64,000 nucleotides of DNA from Acanthacorydalis orientalis (GCA_034766995.1 CM068313.1:54581981-54645980); one strand, 5' to 3'. Numbered from the stretch's first letter, positions 49,924 through 61,139 are shown. Numbers and translations are program-made. The notes: generated by a model from the letters alone, not told the origin.

Positions 49924-51116
49924 CACGGCAAAAGATAGAATAGCCAAGGCGAGAGCAGCAAAATTCATCATCACCCTTATCCTCAGATCCGGGAACATTC
50001 CGCTTGCAGTCAAGGTTCACATCTACAAGGCCTGCATTCGAGCCTCACACCCAAACGCCATCCCAGTGTGAATGCCGGCCTGTGCCACAAACTGGAACAA
50101 GCTACAGGTCGTACAGAACGACGTCCTACTGCAGATCACGGAGCTTCGCTCGGAAACCACCACGAGACACCTCCATCGAATTTGCGGCATAAACACAGTG
50201 CGCGAAGCTGCAGCGAGCCTCTACGCATTATTCGTCGACCGCTGTGCCGAGCACCCCAACAACCAAGTCCGACGAACTACACTGCACACCAACAACCCCA
50301 AATGGACTCTCTCCAAGGATGCGAGGCGGAAGCTGCTCCCCCTCGAGGTCTGTCTGTGAGTTGTGTCCACCCCATCCTCCCGCGATATTGACGCTCAACA
50401 AACATACAATTCACACACTCAGTGCAAAAGTGCTATAGCTATAAACATCAGCAAACAAGCCAGTGCCGCGAGTTCCAAAGCCAACACCCATGAAGTGCTA
50501 GTGTGCAGTGTAGTGTTGCTCATAAAACAATCATGACAACCAAACCGCGACCATGTCGTACTGCCCCCAGGTCAAGGCCTGGTGGCCTCGTACAAATAAG
50601 TTAGGTTAAGTTAGATGAGCTACGTTAAGTTAGATGAGCTACGTTAAGTTAGATGAGCTACGTTAAGTTAGATGAGCTACGTTAAGTTAGATGAGCTACG
50701 TTAAGTTAGATGAGCTACGTTAAGTTAGATGAGCTACGTTAAGTTAGATGAGCTACGTTAAGTTAGATGAGCTAGGTTAAGTTAGATGAGTTAGGTTAAG
50801 TTAGATGAGTTAGGTTAAGTCTTTGTTGTTTTTTCTGTATGTCATTGTAATTGTCTTGTATTGTCTGTGCCGTCCACCAATTTTCTGTGTGCAATTATCT
50901 ATTCCTTCCGGTTCTTTGAAAATTTTTCCCGGATTTCATCACTTCAAACTATCCCTATACCCACTTCTTGAAACACAAATCTTCCGTCAAAACCGGTTTA
51001 AAACCCTCGGCTAAGACCTGGGACCAAACTCCAATTTCCATCCGACGCACAGAAAATACGGCGTCGAAACGTGTAAAATTCATCACAATAATTTTTTTTT
51101 TTTGATTTTGATTTGA
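49924..51116 (+). mobile_element. 5'-truncated Jockey-like LINE inserted into the 3' LTR
   Basis: TTTAGATT(T/G)AAG flanks the insertion (49912-49923 and 51117-51128), a 12-bp target duplication with one mismatch. The GC-rich 49930-50360 part encodes the end of a LINE RT: KFIITLILRSGNIPLAVKVH, IYKACIRASHP, then after a frameshift NWNKLQVVQNDVLLQITEL, HLHRICGINTVREAAASLYA and LFVDRCAEHPNNQVRR. The 3' untranslated part includes a 19-bp minisatellite and ends in TTTGATTTTGATTTGA. The same 3' end is found at 17297-17519. Confidence 0.85.
50602..50820 (+). repeat. 19-bp minisatellite in the LINE 3' region
   Basis: About eleven units of GTTAAGTTAGATGAGCTAC, drifting to GTTAAGTTAGATGAGTTAG at the right end. 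It contains TTAGGTTAAG-type sequence like degenerate insect telomere motifs, but not perfect TTAGG arrays. Confidence 0.9.
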
Positions 51117-51232
51117 TTTAGATTGAAGCAGACTTGTTATAATTAAGTTTGTAGAGTAACATCTATGTAATTTTATAATAAACTCCACTTGTGTTTTTTA
51201 AAGAGATGTTCCTGTAACATCAACACAAAACT
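51117..51232 (+). repeat. 3' LTR, right part
   Basis: Matches 48510-48621 (TTTGTAGAGTAACAT.. to ..CAACACAAAACT) and ends exactly at the AACG target duplication. Confidence 0.85.
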
Positions 51233-51299
51233 AACGTAACACAAATATCGTTTATTCTCTGTACAGATATGTTATAAAAAAAATCGCAGATTTAAATTT

Positions 51300-51537
51300 A
51301 TTTCTAACAAAGCAATAATGAAACTAAATTCAATGACGGGAAACATGGTACGAAAAAGTCTTCGTATATTTGCGGGTCACGAAGATGTATCCATGTCATG
51401 ACATGTTCATTTCTGTTTGGGCTGCGTATGTTTAGTTAGAAAGTGATTCTACCTACCCTAAAAAATAACAAAGGTGTTTCATTAAACTGTCAAGATTTCT
51501 GAAGTGTTCCGCCGTAGAAAAAGTTTGGGGAACGCTG
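51300..51537. mobile_element. Possible hAT terminal fragment
   Basis: The right end reads, in reverse complement, CAGCGTTCCCCAAACTTTTT, a hAT-like terminus. The matching left end was not found and no transposase is recognisable. Confidence 0.4.
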
Positions 51538-51700
51538 ATATAGACAATAATAGTATCGGCATCGGAATAAGCAAAAACAATAATCAATATAGGTTCGTTG
51601 AGTATTTTTGCTTAAAAAAATAAAATTCTATGTGGGTTGTGTAGCGGAAAAAAAGAATTAATTTGAAAAATCAAATAAGGTTATCCAAACATCCTTATTT

Positions 51701-51701
<1 letters not shown>

Positions 51702-51759
<58 letters not shown>
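51702..51759. repeat. (TA)n microsatellite
   Basis: Pure TA. A short duplicated TGTATATTGACAAAATAAA follows twice (51757-51815). Confidence 0.95.
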
Positions 51760-51764
<5 letters not shown>

Positions 51765-51929
51765 TGACAAAATAAACATTATATATATATATAATGTATA
51801 TTGACAAAATAAAAATTATATATATATAATTTTTATGAGGTTCTCGAATATCTACACGGATTTTACACTAACATCTTTGTTTTCTATAAACTTTTAACAG
51901 AATAATTTCATCGAAAAATATATATTTGT

Positions 51930-52756
51930 TATTTTAGCACATTTTAGAATATTTGTAAGCAGTTTTTTCTTTGTTCCGTGAATTTTATGATTGCTATTTA
52001 AAAAAGGTATTATAGGGTGTAATAAAAAACTTGTGAAGTGAATAATATTTTTATTTATCTTCCCAGATGAGTTTTACTGATAGTGATGAAAATATATCTT
52101 TACTTCCAAGAAAACGGAAAAGAGAGAAACACCTGTATCGTCGTCTGATTAATATAGTAATGAGGTTGAAGAAGATAATGAAGATGCGGTTTTACATACA
52201 AGGACACAGAAAAGAATATCAGTAATTTCAACGTCTTTTGATGAAAGTAGTGATGAGAATGAAGAAGATGATGAATCCGATAAAGAAAATAAAAATTCAA
52301 ATGTACAGTGGAATATTAGAGCTGGAGAGCGAACATCATTTAAATTCACTGCTCATCACGGCCCTTTTTTCAAATATTTCCAATTCATCAAAAACCAAAT
52401 ATGTGTTTTATATGGAAAATTTTTTAGATTATGACTTACTAAACATAATAGTGGGGTTAACTAATTTATATGCTGAGCAATATTTGTAAATTCACCTGAA
52501 TTTGCAATAACATTGATGATTGAAAAATGGATCACAACAAACAGTAATGAAATACGATTTGTGAATTACTTACCAATAAAATTAAAAAATTCTCAACTTG
52601 ACACACAAATAAATTATCATTGTATTATAATTTATTACTCAATCTTACAGAAAGTGCATTTACTGTCTTTTCGCCGAGTATACTCGTCATCGCCTAGAAA
52701 TAGTTAAGCAAACCAGTGCACATTCTCAAAGTAAAACAAAATGCTTAAGGGGTTAA
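51930..52756 (+). mobile_element. piggyBac-type remnant (N-terminal part)
   Basis: Ends with CTTAAGGGGTTAA at 52756, the counterpart of the 20650 end. The frame from 52072 (MSFTDSDENISLLPRKRKRE) has the acidic N-terminal region; 52300-52490 gives WNIRAGERTSFKF.. and, in another frame, FLDYDLLNIIVGLTNLYAEQ, a typical piggyBac block. Frameshifts occur at least twice. GAGTATACTCG near 52676 repeats the subterminal palindrome of the 20650 copy. The 5' terminal repeat was not found. Confidence 0.75.
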
Positions 52757-52955
52757 AACAACGACGATATGCTCTCCGTATCGAAATAATAGATCAATGA
52801 TTTTCAAAATAAAATTCAATTATTTTAGTACGTTGTTTCATCATGTACCACGTTCCATGATGAATTCGTTAAGTTTTATTTATAAAATTATGAAAAGGAG
52901 AAAAGAAATATTAACTACTCAAACACGTTCGTTCTTTTTGTGCGCCAGCCTGTAT
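52757..52955 (-). mobile_element. End fragment of the 28422-type Tc1/IS630-like element
   Basis: The reverse complement matches 28416-28615. The terminal repeat (TTCGTTCTTTTTGTGCGCCA then GCCTGTA) lies at about 52926-52955. It abuts the piggyBac end at 52756. Confidence 0.75.
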
Positions 52956-52982
52956 AAACGAATATAAATATTTATTTCTCCG

Positions 52983-52986
<4 letters not shown>

Positions 52987-53030
<44 letters not shown>
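52987..53030. repeat. (TA)n microsatellite
   Basis: Pure TA tract. Confidence 0.95.
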
Positions 53031-53032
<2 letters not shown>

Positions 53033-53085
53033 ACACAGACACTCTCTGGTACAGCTTTATTTAGGACTCTCTGAACGTGTACGAC

Positions 53086-53126
53086 ATAAATACACGCGAC
53101 TCTTGTTTTCAGTGTTTTCGCTCAGT
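53086..53126 (+). promoter_or_regulatory. Candidate core promoter of a fourth gene
   Basis: A TATA-like ATAAATA at 53086-53092 is followed by exact TCAGT initiators at 53109-53113 and 53122-53126, within normal spacing. The surroundings are CpG-richer (ACACGCGAC, GCGTACGTGCC). An ATG-led short open frame follows at 53201. Confidence 0.3.
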
Positions 53127-53200
53127 TTTGCGTACGTGCCAAGACTAAATTATTAATGTGCAGGCCACCAATCCAATCCTATACACATCATTTATTTACA

Positions 53201-53271
53201 ATGAGGACGACCAAAGAATCACCGCCGAGATCATATATGAACAATATCATTTCTGATAAAGTATTCTGTAT
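53201..53271 (+). CDS. Candidate first coding exon of a fourth gene
   Basis: ATG in context TTTACAATGAGG opens MRTTKESPPRSYMNNIISDK and reaches a usable donor TGTAT|GTAAAC at 53272 after 71 bp (phase 2), just before an in-frame stop. No downstream exon was confirmed; one phase-compatible candidate after the acceptor TTTTTCTTTCAG near 58870 is mentioned under findings. The product is not recognisable. Confidence 0.25.
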
Positions 53272-53665
53272 GTAAACACCTGCAGCGCACAAATATCAGA
53301 ATTTGCACATTTTTTTCTAATCAAACAAATCCACTCGTTATAAACGGATTGGATATCAGAGCATCGGAAGGACATAAGTAAACCTGAAATTCATTTTTCG
53401 ACATGTACAGTGTATTCCTTTATAAAATAAAACTAATTGTTTAGAATTAATTTGAAACAATCCACTATCCTCGCATATATTTTTTTCTTATTTCAAAAAA
53501 TATTCTGTTTGTGTATTGAGTTATGTTATAATTTTATATTAATAGTTTTAAACAATTAGTGAAGATCTTGTTAACAAACTAGTGTAACTAATGATTGAAG
53601 TGTGTTTAATGTATTATGAAAAGAAACCCGAAATAATTCCAAAAAGTCTAATAACTTTACACATA

Positions 53666-53835
53666 TTAGATTAGTAGGAAAATAATTGTATTTCTTGTTC
53701 CCTGCAATCTAACCTTCATTTTTTTAATGAAAGAGTCATTGCATCTTGTTCATGTTAATATTATTTTTTAAAGTACATTTTATGATTTGTATTTTGGAAA
53801 TATCGACTTTGGTTTGCTTATTTATTTTGATTAAA
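53666..53835 (+). mobile_element. Mariner 5' end fragment
   Basis: Begins TTAGATTAGTAGGAAAATAA after TA and continues through the same leader as 21611-21815 (CATCTTGTTCATGTTAATAT). Truncated before the transposase. Confidence 0.6.
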
Positions 53836-54289
53836 TATATTTTGTTTTGTTAAAAATATTGCGTTTTAATTCTCACCTACAAATTTCGCAATGTCATATT
53901 ACACCCTAATATACATTCCGAAAAATGTATTCACAGTAAGATAAGATGATTTTAACTTATAATAATAATCTGACCTCATCTGACCTGATCTGTTATGAGC
54001 TGTGATGAGATGAGCTACATATTTACCAGACTACATATTTTATATAATTGTTTTTAGAAAAATTGTACTTGTAGTACTTTCTGATTATATCTAATCAGGA
54101 GTGTTTTTTTTCAATTATAATTATTATCAAGCACGATACTATACATTACGGATCAATATATTGAATGACATATTCAACCCTTGAACACACAAATATATTA
54201 TTCATTCATTGTACAAATTAATTCGGTGCATGTTTTATAGAAAATGAATGTTTACAGAAACATCGATTACATTTCAGTCTTCAAAATAC

Positions 54290-54405
54290 TATTTTGAAAA
54301 TTGATTTCGTGTAACTGTACTATATTTTTTGGGTTACTGACGAATCCTTTGTTGAAAAAAGATGACTGTTTCGAGTCGATGAAGTCGTGATGCATTCTCG
54401 GACAT
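54290..54405 (-). pseudogene. Small mariner C-terminal fragment
   Basis: Resembles 44070-44185 (GACGAATC.. TTGAAAAAAGATG.. TCGATGAA). Confidence 0.4.
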
Positions 54406-55070
54406 ATTGCACTGTTTTAGCATTTTTTTCAAGTCTTATGTTTCACAACATTTTCTCCAAGAGTTGAAAAAATCATTCCTGTGGCTTCAGCAGCATTATT
54501 TTCAACTGGAATACGAAATTTATTCAATCCCTGATATGCTGTTATTCGGACATCATCGTTCCCTATTGTTTTGTGAGGTTATGTCAGCTTCTTAACAAAA
54601 ATAATAAAATATTTTTAAATGTTATGATTGTCATTTCGAAATTTTAAAATGACGAGAAAATAATTTAATTTAAGACAGTCTTATGACTGATTCAATTTAA
54701 AGGGACCGAAATAATTTTTACACATAATGCTATCTTCACTGGGCTTATTTTCCAAACTTACTACATTTATATTTGACAGTAATTTTTTTACAAATTTAAA
54801 TGAACCCATTAAAAAATACCATTTGTGGTAAACATTTTTTCACAAAAATAAAAATCGTCATTCCACGATTTTCAGTTGTATGGATTTTAAATAATACACT
54901 GAGATAACTTTATCTAAACAACTGTTTACAACAAAATGTTTAAAAGATCTACTTGATATTTCACAACTCATCCTAAGACAAGTGTGGGAATACAACGCAG
55001 CAAAAATTTTAGGTTAGCACTGATATCTGTAAGCCACTCTGTGAACTTTTCAAATAGTCTCATCTTTCTC
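54406..55070. other. Unassigned AT-rich sequence
   Basis: Only a short end-like motif near 54691 related to the 38897 MITE. The open frame at 54407-54595 has no features. Confidence 0.35.
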
Positions 55071-55072
55071 TA

Positions 55073-55073
55073 C

Positions 55074-55116
<43 letters not shown>
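55073..55116. repeat. (CT)n then (TA)n microsatellite
   Basis: Same arrangement as at 45764. Confidence 0.9.
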
Positions 55117-55119
<3 letters not shown>

Positions 55120-55920
55120 ATGTATGTTTATTTCATGTTTGTCTTTACGAATAAAAGAAAAAAAAAACACCGTACACACAACAATTTTAAAATCGTAGTG
55201 ACTTTTCTAAGTTTGTCTGTAGTAAATTCGTAAAATAAAAATAAATGTTTAATGCATAACAGTAATCTCATGAAAATTTAAAGAGCTACACGTTTTGCGT
55301 CTAGTCTTGAAGGAAAATAACACACGAGAGGTTTTTTTTACGACGGGCAGAGAACGACCATTTTTTTACTTTCCCACGTCAATACGGGAAAAAAAATTGA
55401 AATCGTTCTCGACATAGAGTTGAAAATTATGAATTGTTTCGTGTGTTTTTTTCTCGACCGGTTAAGCTTATCAGTTAAGAAAAACGAAAACGAACATCAC
55501 GATTGTTCCTGAATTGTATTCTGGGAAATTGAAACGATGTATAGGAAGAAAATATAGAATAGAGTGAAATCAATGTGCTGATTTTATTGAGTGAAAAATA
55601 TGCATTTTTTTTAAAAATGATTTTTCTAAAGTGATTCTTTTTTAAAGTTAAAGAGACACGTGATGTTTGAAAAAGAGTTTGAAATTATGAGCTGTTGCTA
55701 ATTTTATGTGATTAAAGTTTTAATTTTTTATACAATTAAGTTTTAAGAAGATTCTGTTTTGAGATTTTATTATAATTTGTGATAAAAATATCAAGTGATA
55801 TATTTTTGCTTATGAAAAACGTACAGTTGATTACTCAAATAATCGTCCACCCTTGATTTTTGGTAAATGTTAATTTATGTTAGGTAAAAAAAAGTAAAAA
55901 TAGTTTAAATATAATTAATT
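55120..55920. other. Unassigned sequence with a CpG-richer patch
   Basis: About 55300-55520 has more CpG than its surroundings (ACGACGGGCAGAGAACGACC, CTCGACCGG) and could be an untranslated exon or promoter. No coding exon was found. Confidence 0.3.
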
Positions 55921-55924
55921 ACTT

Positions 55925-57085
55925 TTTTAAGAAATATTATGCTTCAATATAAAGACAAATAATAGATTAATCTTGTTACATTTATTCTGAAGAAATGATT
56001 TTGAGATATCCTTGCAAGAAATATGATCATGTTCGGAAATCTCTCGAGCTTCGCCCTTAATTTATTATTAATGCAATTTATTATTTTTTTTATAAAATAT
56101 TATGTGTCAACATAAAGACAAATAATGGATTGATCTTATTTCATTTCTTCTCAAGATATGCTCTTGAGATATTCTTGCAAGAAATATGATCCAAGTTTGA
56201 AAATCTCTCTAGATTCGTCCTTAATTTATTATGAATGCACTTTATTTTCTTTTTATAAAATATTATGCCTCTACATAAAAACAAATAATGGATTAATCTT
56301 GTTCCGTTTCTTTTGAAGATATGTTTTTGACACATTCTTGCAAGAAATATGATCATGTTTGGAAATCTCTGGAGCTTCGCCCTTAATTTATTATTAATGC
56401 AGTTTATTTTCTTTTTATAAAATATTATGCTTCAACATAAAGACAAATAATGGATTAATATTGTTCCATTGTTCTGAAGATATGCTTTTGAGATATTCTT
56501 GTATGAAATATAATCTATGTGTAGAAATATTTCACGCTTCACCCTTAATTTATTATTAATTCAATATATTATCCTTTTACAAAATATTATGCTTTAACAT
56601 AATGACAAATAATGGATTAATCTTGTTCCATTTCTTATGAAGATATGTTTTTGAGATATTCTGCAAGAATGTTTTGAAATCTATTGAGCTTCGCAGCTAG
56701 TTTATTATTAATCCAATTTATTACCATTTTATAAAATATAATGCTTCAACATAAAGACAAATAATGAATTATACATTTCATTTTGTCTGGAGATATGTTT
56801 TTGTGATATTCTTACAAGAAATATTATCGATATTCGAAAATCTATCTTTACCCTTAATTTATTATTAAAGCAATTTATATTTTTTTTACAACATATTATG
56901 CTTCAAAATAACGACAAATAATGGATTAATCTTGTTCCATTTCTTCCGAAGACGTGTTTTGTAGATATACTTGCAAGAAATATTCCAAGTTTTGACTTTA
57001 ATTTATAATTTTTTTATAAAATATAATACTTCGCAGATACGTTTTCGAAACATTCTTATAAGAAATATGATCCATTTTCAGAACT
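55925..57085. repeat. ~162-bp diverged satellite, about seven copies
   Basis: A marker (AAATATTATGCTTCAACATA) recurs near 55932, 56095, 56258, 56420, 56582, 56734, 56890 and 57018. Spacing is 162-163 bp for the first five and shorter at the right. Each unit also holds GACAAATAATGGATTAATCT, GATATTCTTGCAAGAAATAT and CTTCGCCCTTAATTTATTAT. Copies differ at many positions. Confidence 0.85.
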
Positions 57086-57099
57086 CTGTGTCTCTTATT

Positions 57100-57900
57100 A
57101 TTGAACAGCATCGAGAACAATCAAATATTCTTATCGCACAATTCCACTCTTGTTAGTATTGCTATTATATTCAAAGTTCTCTAAGGGGAAGAGTCCCAGT
57201 AGACAGCATGAAACTTTTTTAATTTAGCCACACGATTTCCCATCCAAAAATAGAAATCTAATTACTGACAGATATTGAATTTTTCCGTAATTAAAAAGAG
57301 TAATAGTTGTTTAATTCCAATGACTGTCGAAACTAAGATAATTAACTTACTGTGTTCAAAACTTTGACAGCAGTAGTTTGAAAGATAATTCTGTTAAAAT
57401 ATTTTGAAGTTTGATATCTAATTCTTGTCTAACACGGGTAACTATCGCTCACCCTTCATAATTGCAAACTATTGCACCATCCATTATCATCTATATGAAA
57501 GTACCGCATTACTTATAGGTCATCCATTATATTATGAATTAAAATATATGACACTAAAGAATGTACTTTGTCTTATCATAAATAAAAAACAAATAAAACA
57601 TCTAATATTTTTAAATAATCCATTTGAAATGAACACATTTATAGGTAACATACGTGCGAAACGATTTTTTTTTTAATTTATATTCAGAACGACAACTCAC
57701 TTCTCTTTTACTAATCTGGAACAGTAACAATTTCATTAGATGTACCAGTTTTTCTTTTTGTGTCTGAATGAAAAGTAAAATTATATGTTACCAATTTTAT
57801 TTTACATATTTATTTTCAATTATCATTTTGTATCTCCACAAAGAATAAATAATATTACTTTTAATAAATTAGGTAACTGAAAAAATCGTGATTTAATGTT
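57100..57900. other. Unassigned AT-rich sequence
   Basis: The open frame at 57425-57676 has no recognisable motif and AT-driven composition. Confidence 0.35.
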
Positions 57901-57927
57901 TTTCTATCTCTTTTTATACACACACAC

Positions 57928-57982
57928 TCATATATATATATATATATACTCGTGTATATATATATATATATATACACATATA
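57928..57982. repeat. (TA)n/(CA)n microsatellite
   Basis: ACACACAC, TA tract, CTCGTG, TA tract, ACACATATA: roughly symmetrical. Confidence 0.85.
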
Positions 57983-58060
57983 TAACAGACACAAAAAAAA
58001 GATATTATTGTCGTCGAAGAACGTGATCTGCAAAAAAACACAATAGAATTAATTCATGTT

Positions 58061-58372
58061 GTGGAGAGATATTTTTTTAAGTTATTTAGGTTGTATTTGA
58101 TTTACTTTGTAACCGTTGTGTTTGCTCAGTACGAAAAAAACTTTCTCCGTTTTTTACGTGTTTGGTTTTGGTTATTTGCTCTTGTGCGTGTTCTAGAATT
58201 CATAATGTCTGTAACAATATTATCGACTCTATACGGATACTGTTATATTTTATGGAAAAAAATCACTTTCTTGAGAAACACGTCCCGTAAGCACGAACGA
58301 ATGCACAAGAGCACAGTATTGCTCGTGCTATTTATGACGTTCAGATTGCATTTAAGGTCATATGTAAGCTAA
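58061..58372 (+). other. Open frame with hydrophobic segments, doubtful gene
   Basis: A 103-codon frame with two hydrophobic runs (LYLIYFVTVVFA and WFWLFALVRVLEFIMSVTIL). Inside it GTGTTTGCTCAG is acceptor-like near 58116-58127, and CGTCCC|GTAAGC and GTCATAT|GTAAGC are donor-like, so a real exon could lie within. There is no ATG at the beginning and no known family. Confidence 0.2.
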
Positions 58373-58747
58373 TTACGTATTAACATGTACAAGCGGTGTG
58401 TATACAGTCACTGTTTAGAAGTGTACAGGGTGTTTATATTCTGTTCTATTTTTTTAATTATAAGTCATATTTGTGAAGTGATCAAGAAGTGAAATGATTA
58501 AGTAAATTGATTGATACAAATAAATATTATGTTGGTGCAAAGAAAATTTTGTGTGTGGAAATCGACGCGGTATTGGTGAATCTTCTGTGCGATGGGTATG
58601 TGGATATAAAAGGGTAAAAGAAAGATATTATTATTAATTTTTATGAATAACTATTTTCTGTTTAATGAAAATAATTAATTTCATTCTGTTTCCATGTATT
58701 CATATTCCAAAAATGAAACAACTTGTTTGTGGTAACTAAAATACGAA

Positions 58748-59083
58748 ATGACAACTCTGGATTGTAAGTGCTGGAGGTATCTTGAAAATACTGCATCAAT
58801 TGTAGGTTCTGAATCTCGTAGTTGTTTCGTTCGGGTTGTTATTAGTCTCCAGTTTGAGTTTTTCTTTCAGGAAAGCGATCAATGTTTGTGCTTGTTGTGT
58901 AATAAAATTAATTTTAAATTCATCATTAAGAATCGTAGAAATTTGGTTAAAAGTCTCATTCAAGAACGCAATATCGTCAACTGTATATGCCTGCAAAATT
59001 CGGCGAATGGATCATATATTCTCCTCCACGGTGTTGTTTGGAGAAATGTAAATTACCACCAATATTATACGCTAACCAACTAG
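58748..59083. other. Overlapping open frames on both strands, unassigned
   Basis: The + strand frame after the acceptor-like TTTTTCTTTCAG (ends about 58870) reads KAINVCACCVIKLILN.. and reaches a donor-like GAAAT|GTAAAT. The minus strand 58796-58996 reads QAYTVDDIAFLNETFNQIST.., which looks more protein-like and may be a fragment of a retroelement. I cannot decide. Confidence 0.2.
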
Positions 59084-59235
59084 ACATTCAGCTGCACATA
59101 TTTCACCAGTGAGATGGTACTCCTACTCCTTCTGTCCCTCACACGTCACAATTAAGATTTTGTGTCATGTGCATTGAGGTAGTACAGATTTTGTGACGTG
59201 TACAAACAGGCTTATCCTCGCTGTAAAAGTTTCAT

Positions 59236-60445
59236 TTCAAAAATAATTGCAGTTTTTATAATTTTGAGTTTGGCGTCGATTTTTCTAGTTACCGTTATTT
59301 TTTGTTATAGTCATGTGATACATCATTGTAAACAATGAAATTGGTTCCACTGGTTTCATTTTATGTCTATTTTCTTCATTCTTTAGTATTGTTGAATATA
59401 ACATTTTAAATAAGTCATGGGAAAAAAGCAATTTCGTGCGATTTTGTTGTGTGAGTTTAAATTAGGACATAAAGCAACAGAAACTGCTCGAAATACCAAA
59501 TTTGTTTGGCGAAGAGTCAATTAGTGAACGAACAGCTCAACACTGTTTTCAAAAATTTCGTGATTGAAACAAAATCCTGGATGATGAATAGAGTCGTGGA
59601 CGTCCTTCATCTTTAGATAATAATGATTTAAGACCTAGCATTGAAGCAGACCCACTTAAAAGAACTGGAGAGGTGGTAGAAGAAGTCAATGTTGATCATT
59701 CAGAAGTTGTTCGAGATTTGAGCCTAGTTGGAAAAACAAAAAAGATGAATAAATGGGTGCCATATGAATTAAACGAACATTAAGCAATTCGGCGATATGA
59801 AATCTGCTCTGCGCTTTTTTTGGGTAAGAAAAATTATCCTTTTCTTGTTCGTATTATCACATGTGATGCAAAGTGGATTATTTACATCGATCTGAAACGT
59901 TCATCACAGTGGACAGAACGAGGAGAAGCACCAAAACAGTTTCCTAAATCGAAGCTTCATGAAAAAAAGATTAATGTCACTGTTTGGTGGTCGACAATTG
60001 GCATTAATCACTGCAACTTCTTAAATTCTGGTGAAACAATAACTGCAGAAAAATATTGTCAGAAAATTGAAAAATGCATGAGAAGTAGCATTGTTTACGA
60101 CCAGAATTAGTCAATCGAAGATGACCAACTCTTCTTCATGAAAACGCCCAGCCACACATCTCACAAATGAGTATAAAAAAATTAAATGAACTGGGTTATG
60201 AAACCTTGTCTCACCCACCTTATTCTCCAGGCCTGACTCTGACAGATTATCATTTTTTTTAAAACATTTGAGTAATTTTCTATGAGAAGGTTTTCACAGA
60301 TGAAGCATCGGCTAAAAGCGCTTTTGATGAATTCATTAATTGTAGGACACCAGAATTCTATCTTTTAGTAATAAACAAACTTATATCCCGATGGGAGAAT
60401 ATACCAAAACCTTGGTTTACTTCGTTTCGAAATTGACATTTTTTA
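59236..60445 (+). pseudogene. Mariner, near full length, dead transposase
   Basis: The leader and transposase match the type at 40087-41344. Left end decayed (CAAAAATAATTGCAGTTTTT). ATG at 59418 begins MGKKQFRAILLCEFKLGHKA. After frameshifts: VDHSEVVRDLS-like text near 59690, then 59820-60110 with IITCDAKWIIYIDLKRSSQW (Asp kept), APKQFPKSKLHEKKINVTVW and ETITAEKYCQKIEKCM. HENAQPHIS near 60140 has the second Asp changed to Glu; a TDYHFF block near 60240 keeps the third Asp. Confidence 0.8.
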
Positions 60446-60533
60446 GGTTAAAAATGTTTGATATATGTTGACAAGTAACACTTTTTTCATACACACAACA
60501 CACACACACATATGTAGAAATATATATATATGT

Positions 60534-60570
<37 letters not shown>

Positions 60571-60652
60571 CATATGTGTGTGTGTTGTGTGTATGAAGAA
60601 AGTGTTACTTATTAACATATATCAGACATTTTTTAACCCAAAAAATTACCAT
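60432..60652. repeat. Large palindrome, ~84-bp arms around a TA core
   Basis: The left arm (about 60432-60515, ending ACACACACATATGT) is the reverse complement of 60569-60652 with few mismatches; examples are ATATATGTTGACAAGTAACA against TGTTACTTATTAACATATAT. The core is a TA tract. The left arm overlaps the end of the mariner at 59236. Confidence 0.85.
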
Positions 60653-60659
60653 CGAAGAA

Positions 60660-61139
60660 CATATAACCATGACTGAAAGATTGACATTAACACCGATGAT
60701 TGACATTTACACTGAATGAGTACAATAATAATGTATTGTACAAAACAATAAAATAATTTATAATAGAAAGTCAGCTGTTGATATGTTCCCAAATGATTTT
60801 CAAACGTTGGTTCTAATTTAAACGTACGATATTATTATATTAACATATAACCGCACGCAACCGGCAAAACTATGATGCCACGAGACACATTATACTCTTT
60901 TTTTAATATCCAACAAATGCGAACACAATCAAAGTGCCTGCAATTTTATCACCGTCGATCAACTTGACAACGTTATCACGCTAGCATGTTATTATTATAA
61001 ATGTCATTATCATAAGTATCATGAAATAATGATTATGCCATTCATTAGGATATATTTATAGTTTCTATTTTCGATAATTTTATTTATGAGTTTGATGGTG
61101 AATTAGAAATTTTATAGAATATATTTATAGAAATAAATA

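Larger units (their letters stand above)
48270..51232 (+). mobile_element. LTR retrotransposon, 17.6/gypsy type, internally deleted and interrupted
   Basis: A 4-bp target duplication AACG flanks it exactly (48266-48269 and 51233-51236). Both LTRs begin AGTTA.ATATTCACATAATT and end ..CAACACAAAACT, so the LTR tips form AGTT/AACT. A primer-binding site TGGCGCAGTCTGTAGGAT follows the 5' LTR. The interior is only about 1 kb: gag and pol are gone and a remnant of the 3' part remains. The 3' LTR is split by a LINE insertion. The two LTRs differ at many sites, so the insertion is old. Confidence 0.85.

Noticed and set aside
50602..50820. Telomeric TTAGG array
   Set aside because: The unit is 19 bp with GTTAAGTTAG, not TTAGG, and it lies in a LINE 3' region.
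58061..58372. Small membrane protein gene
   Set aside because: No ATG start and no family. Kept only as a low-confidence open frame.
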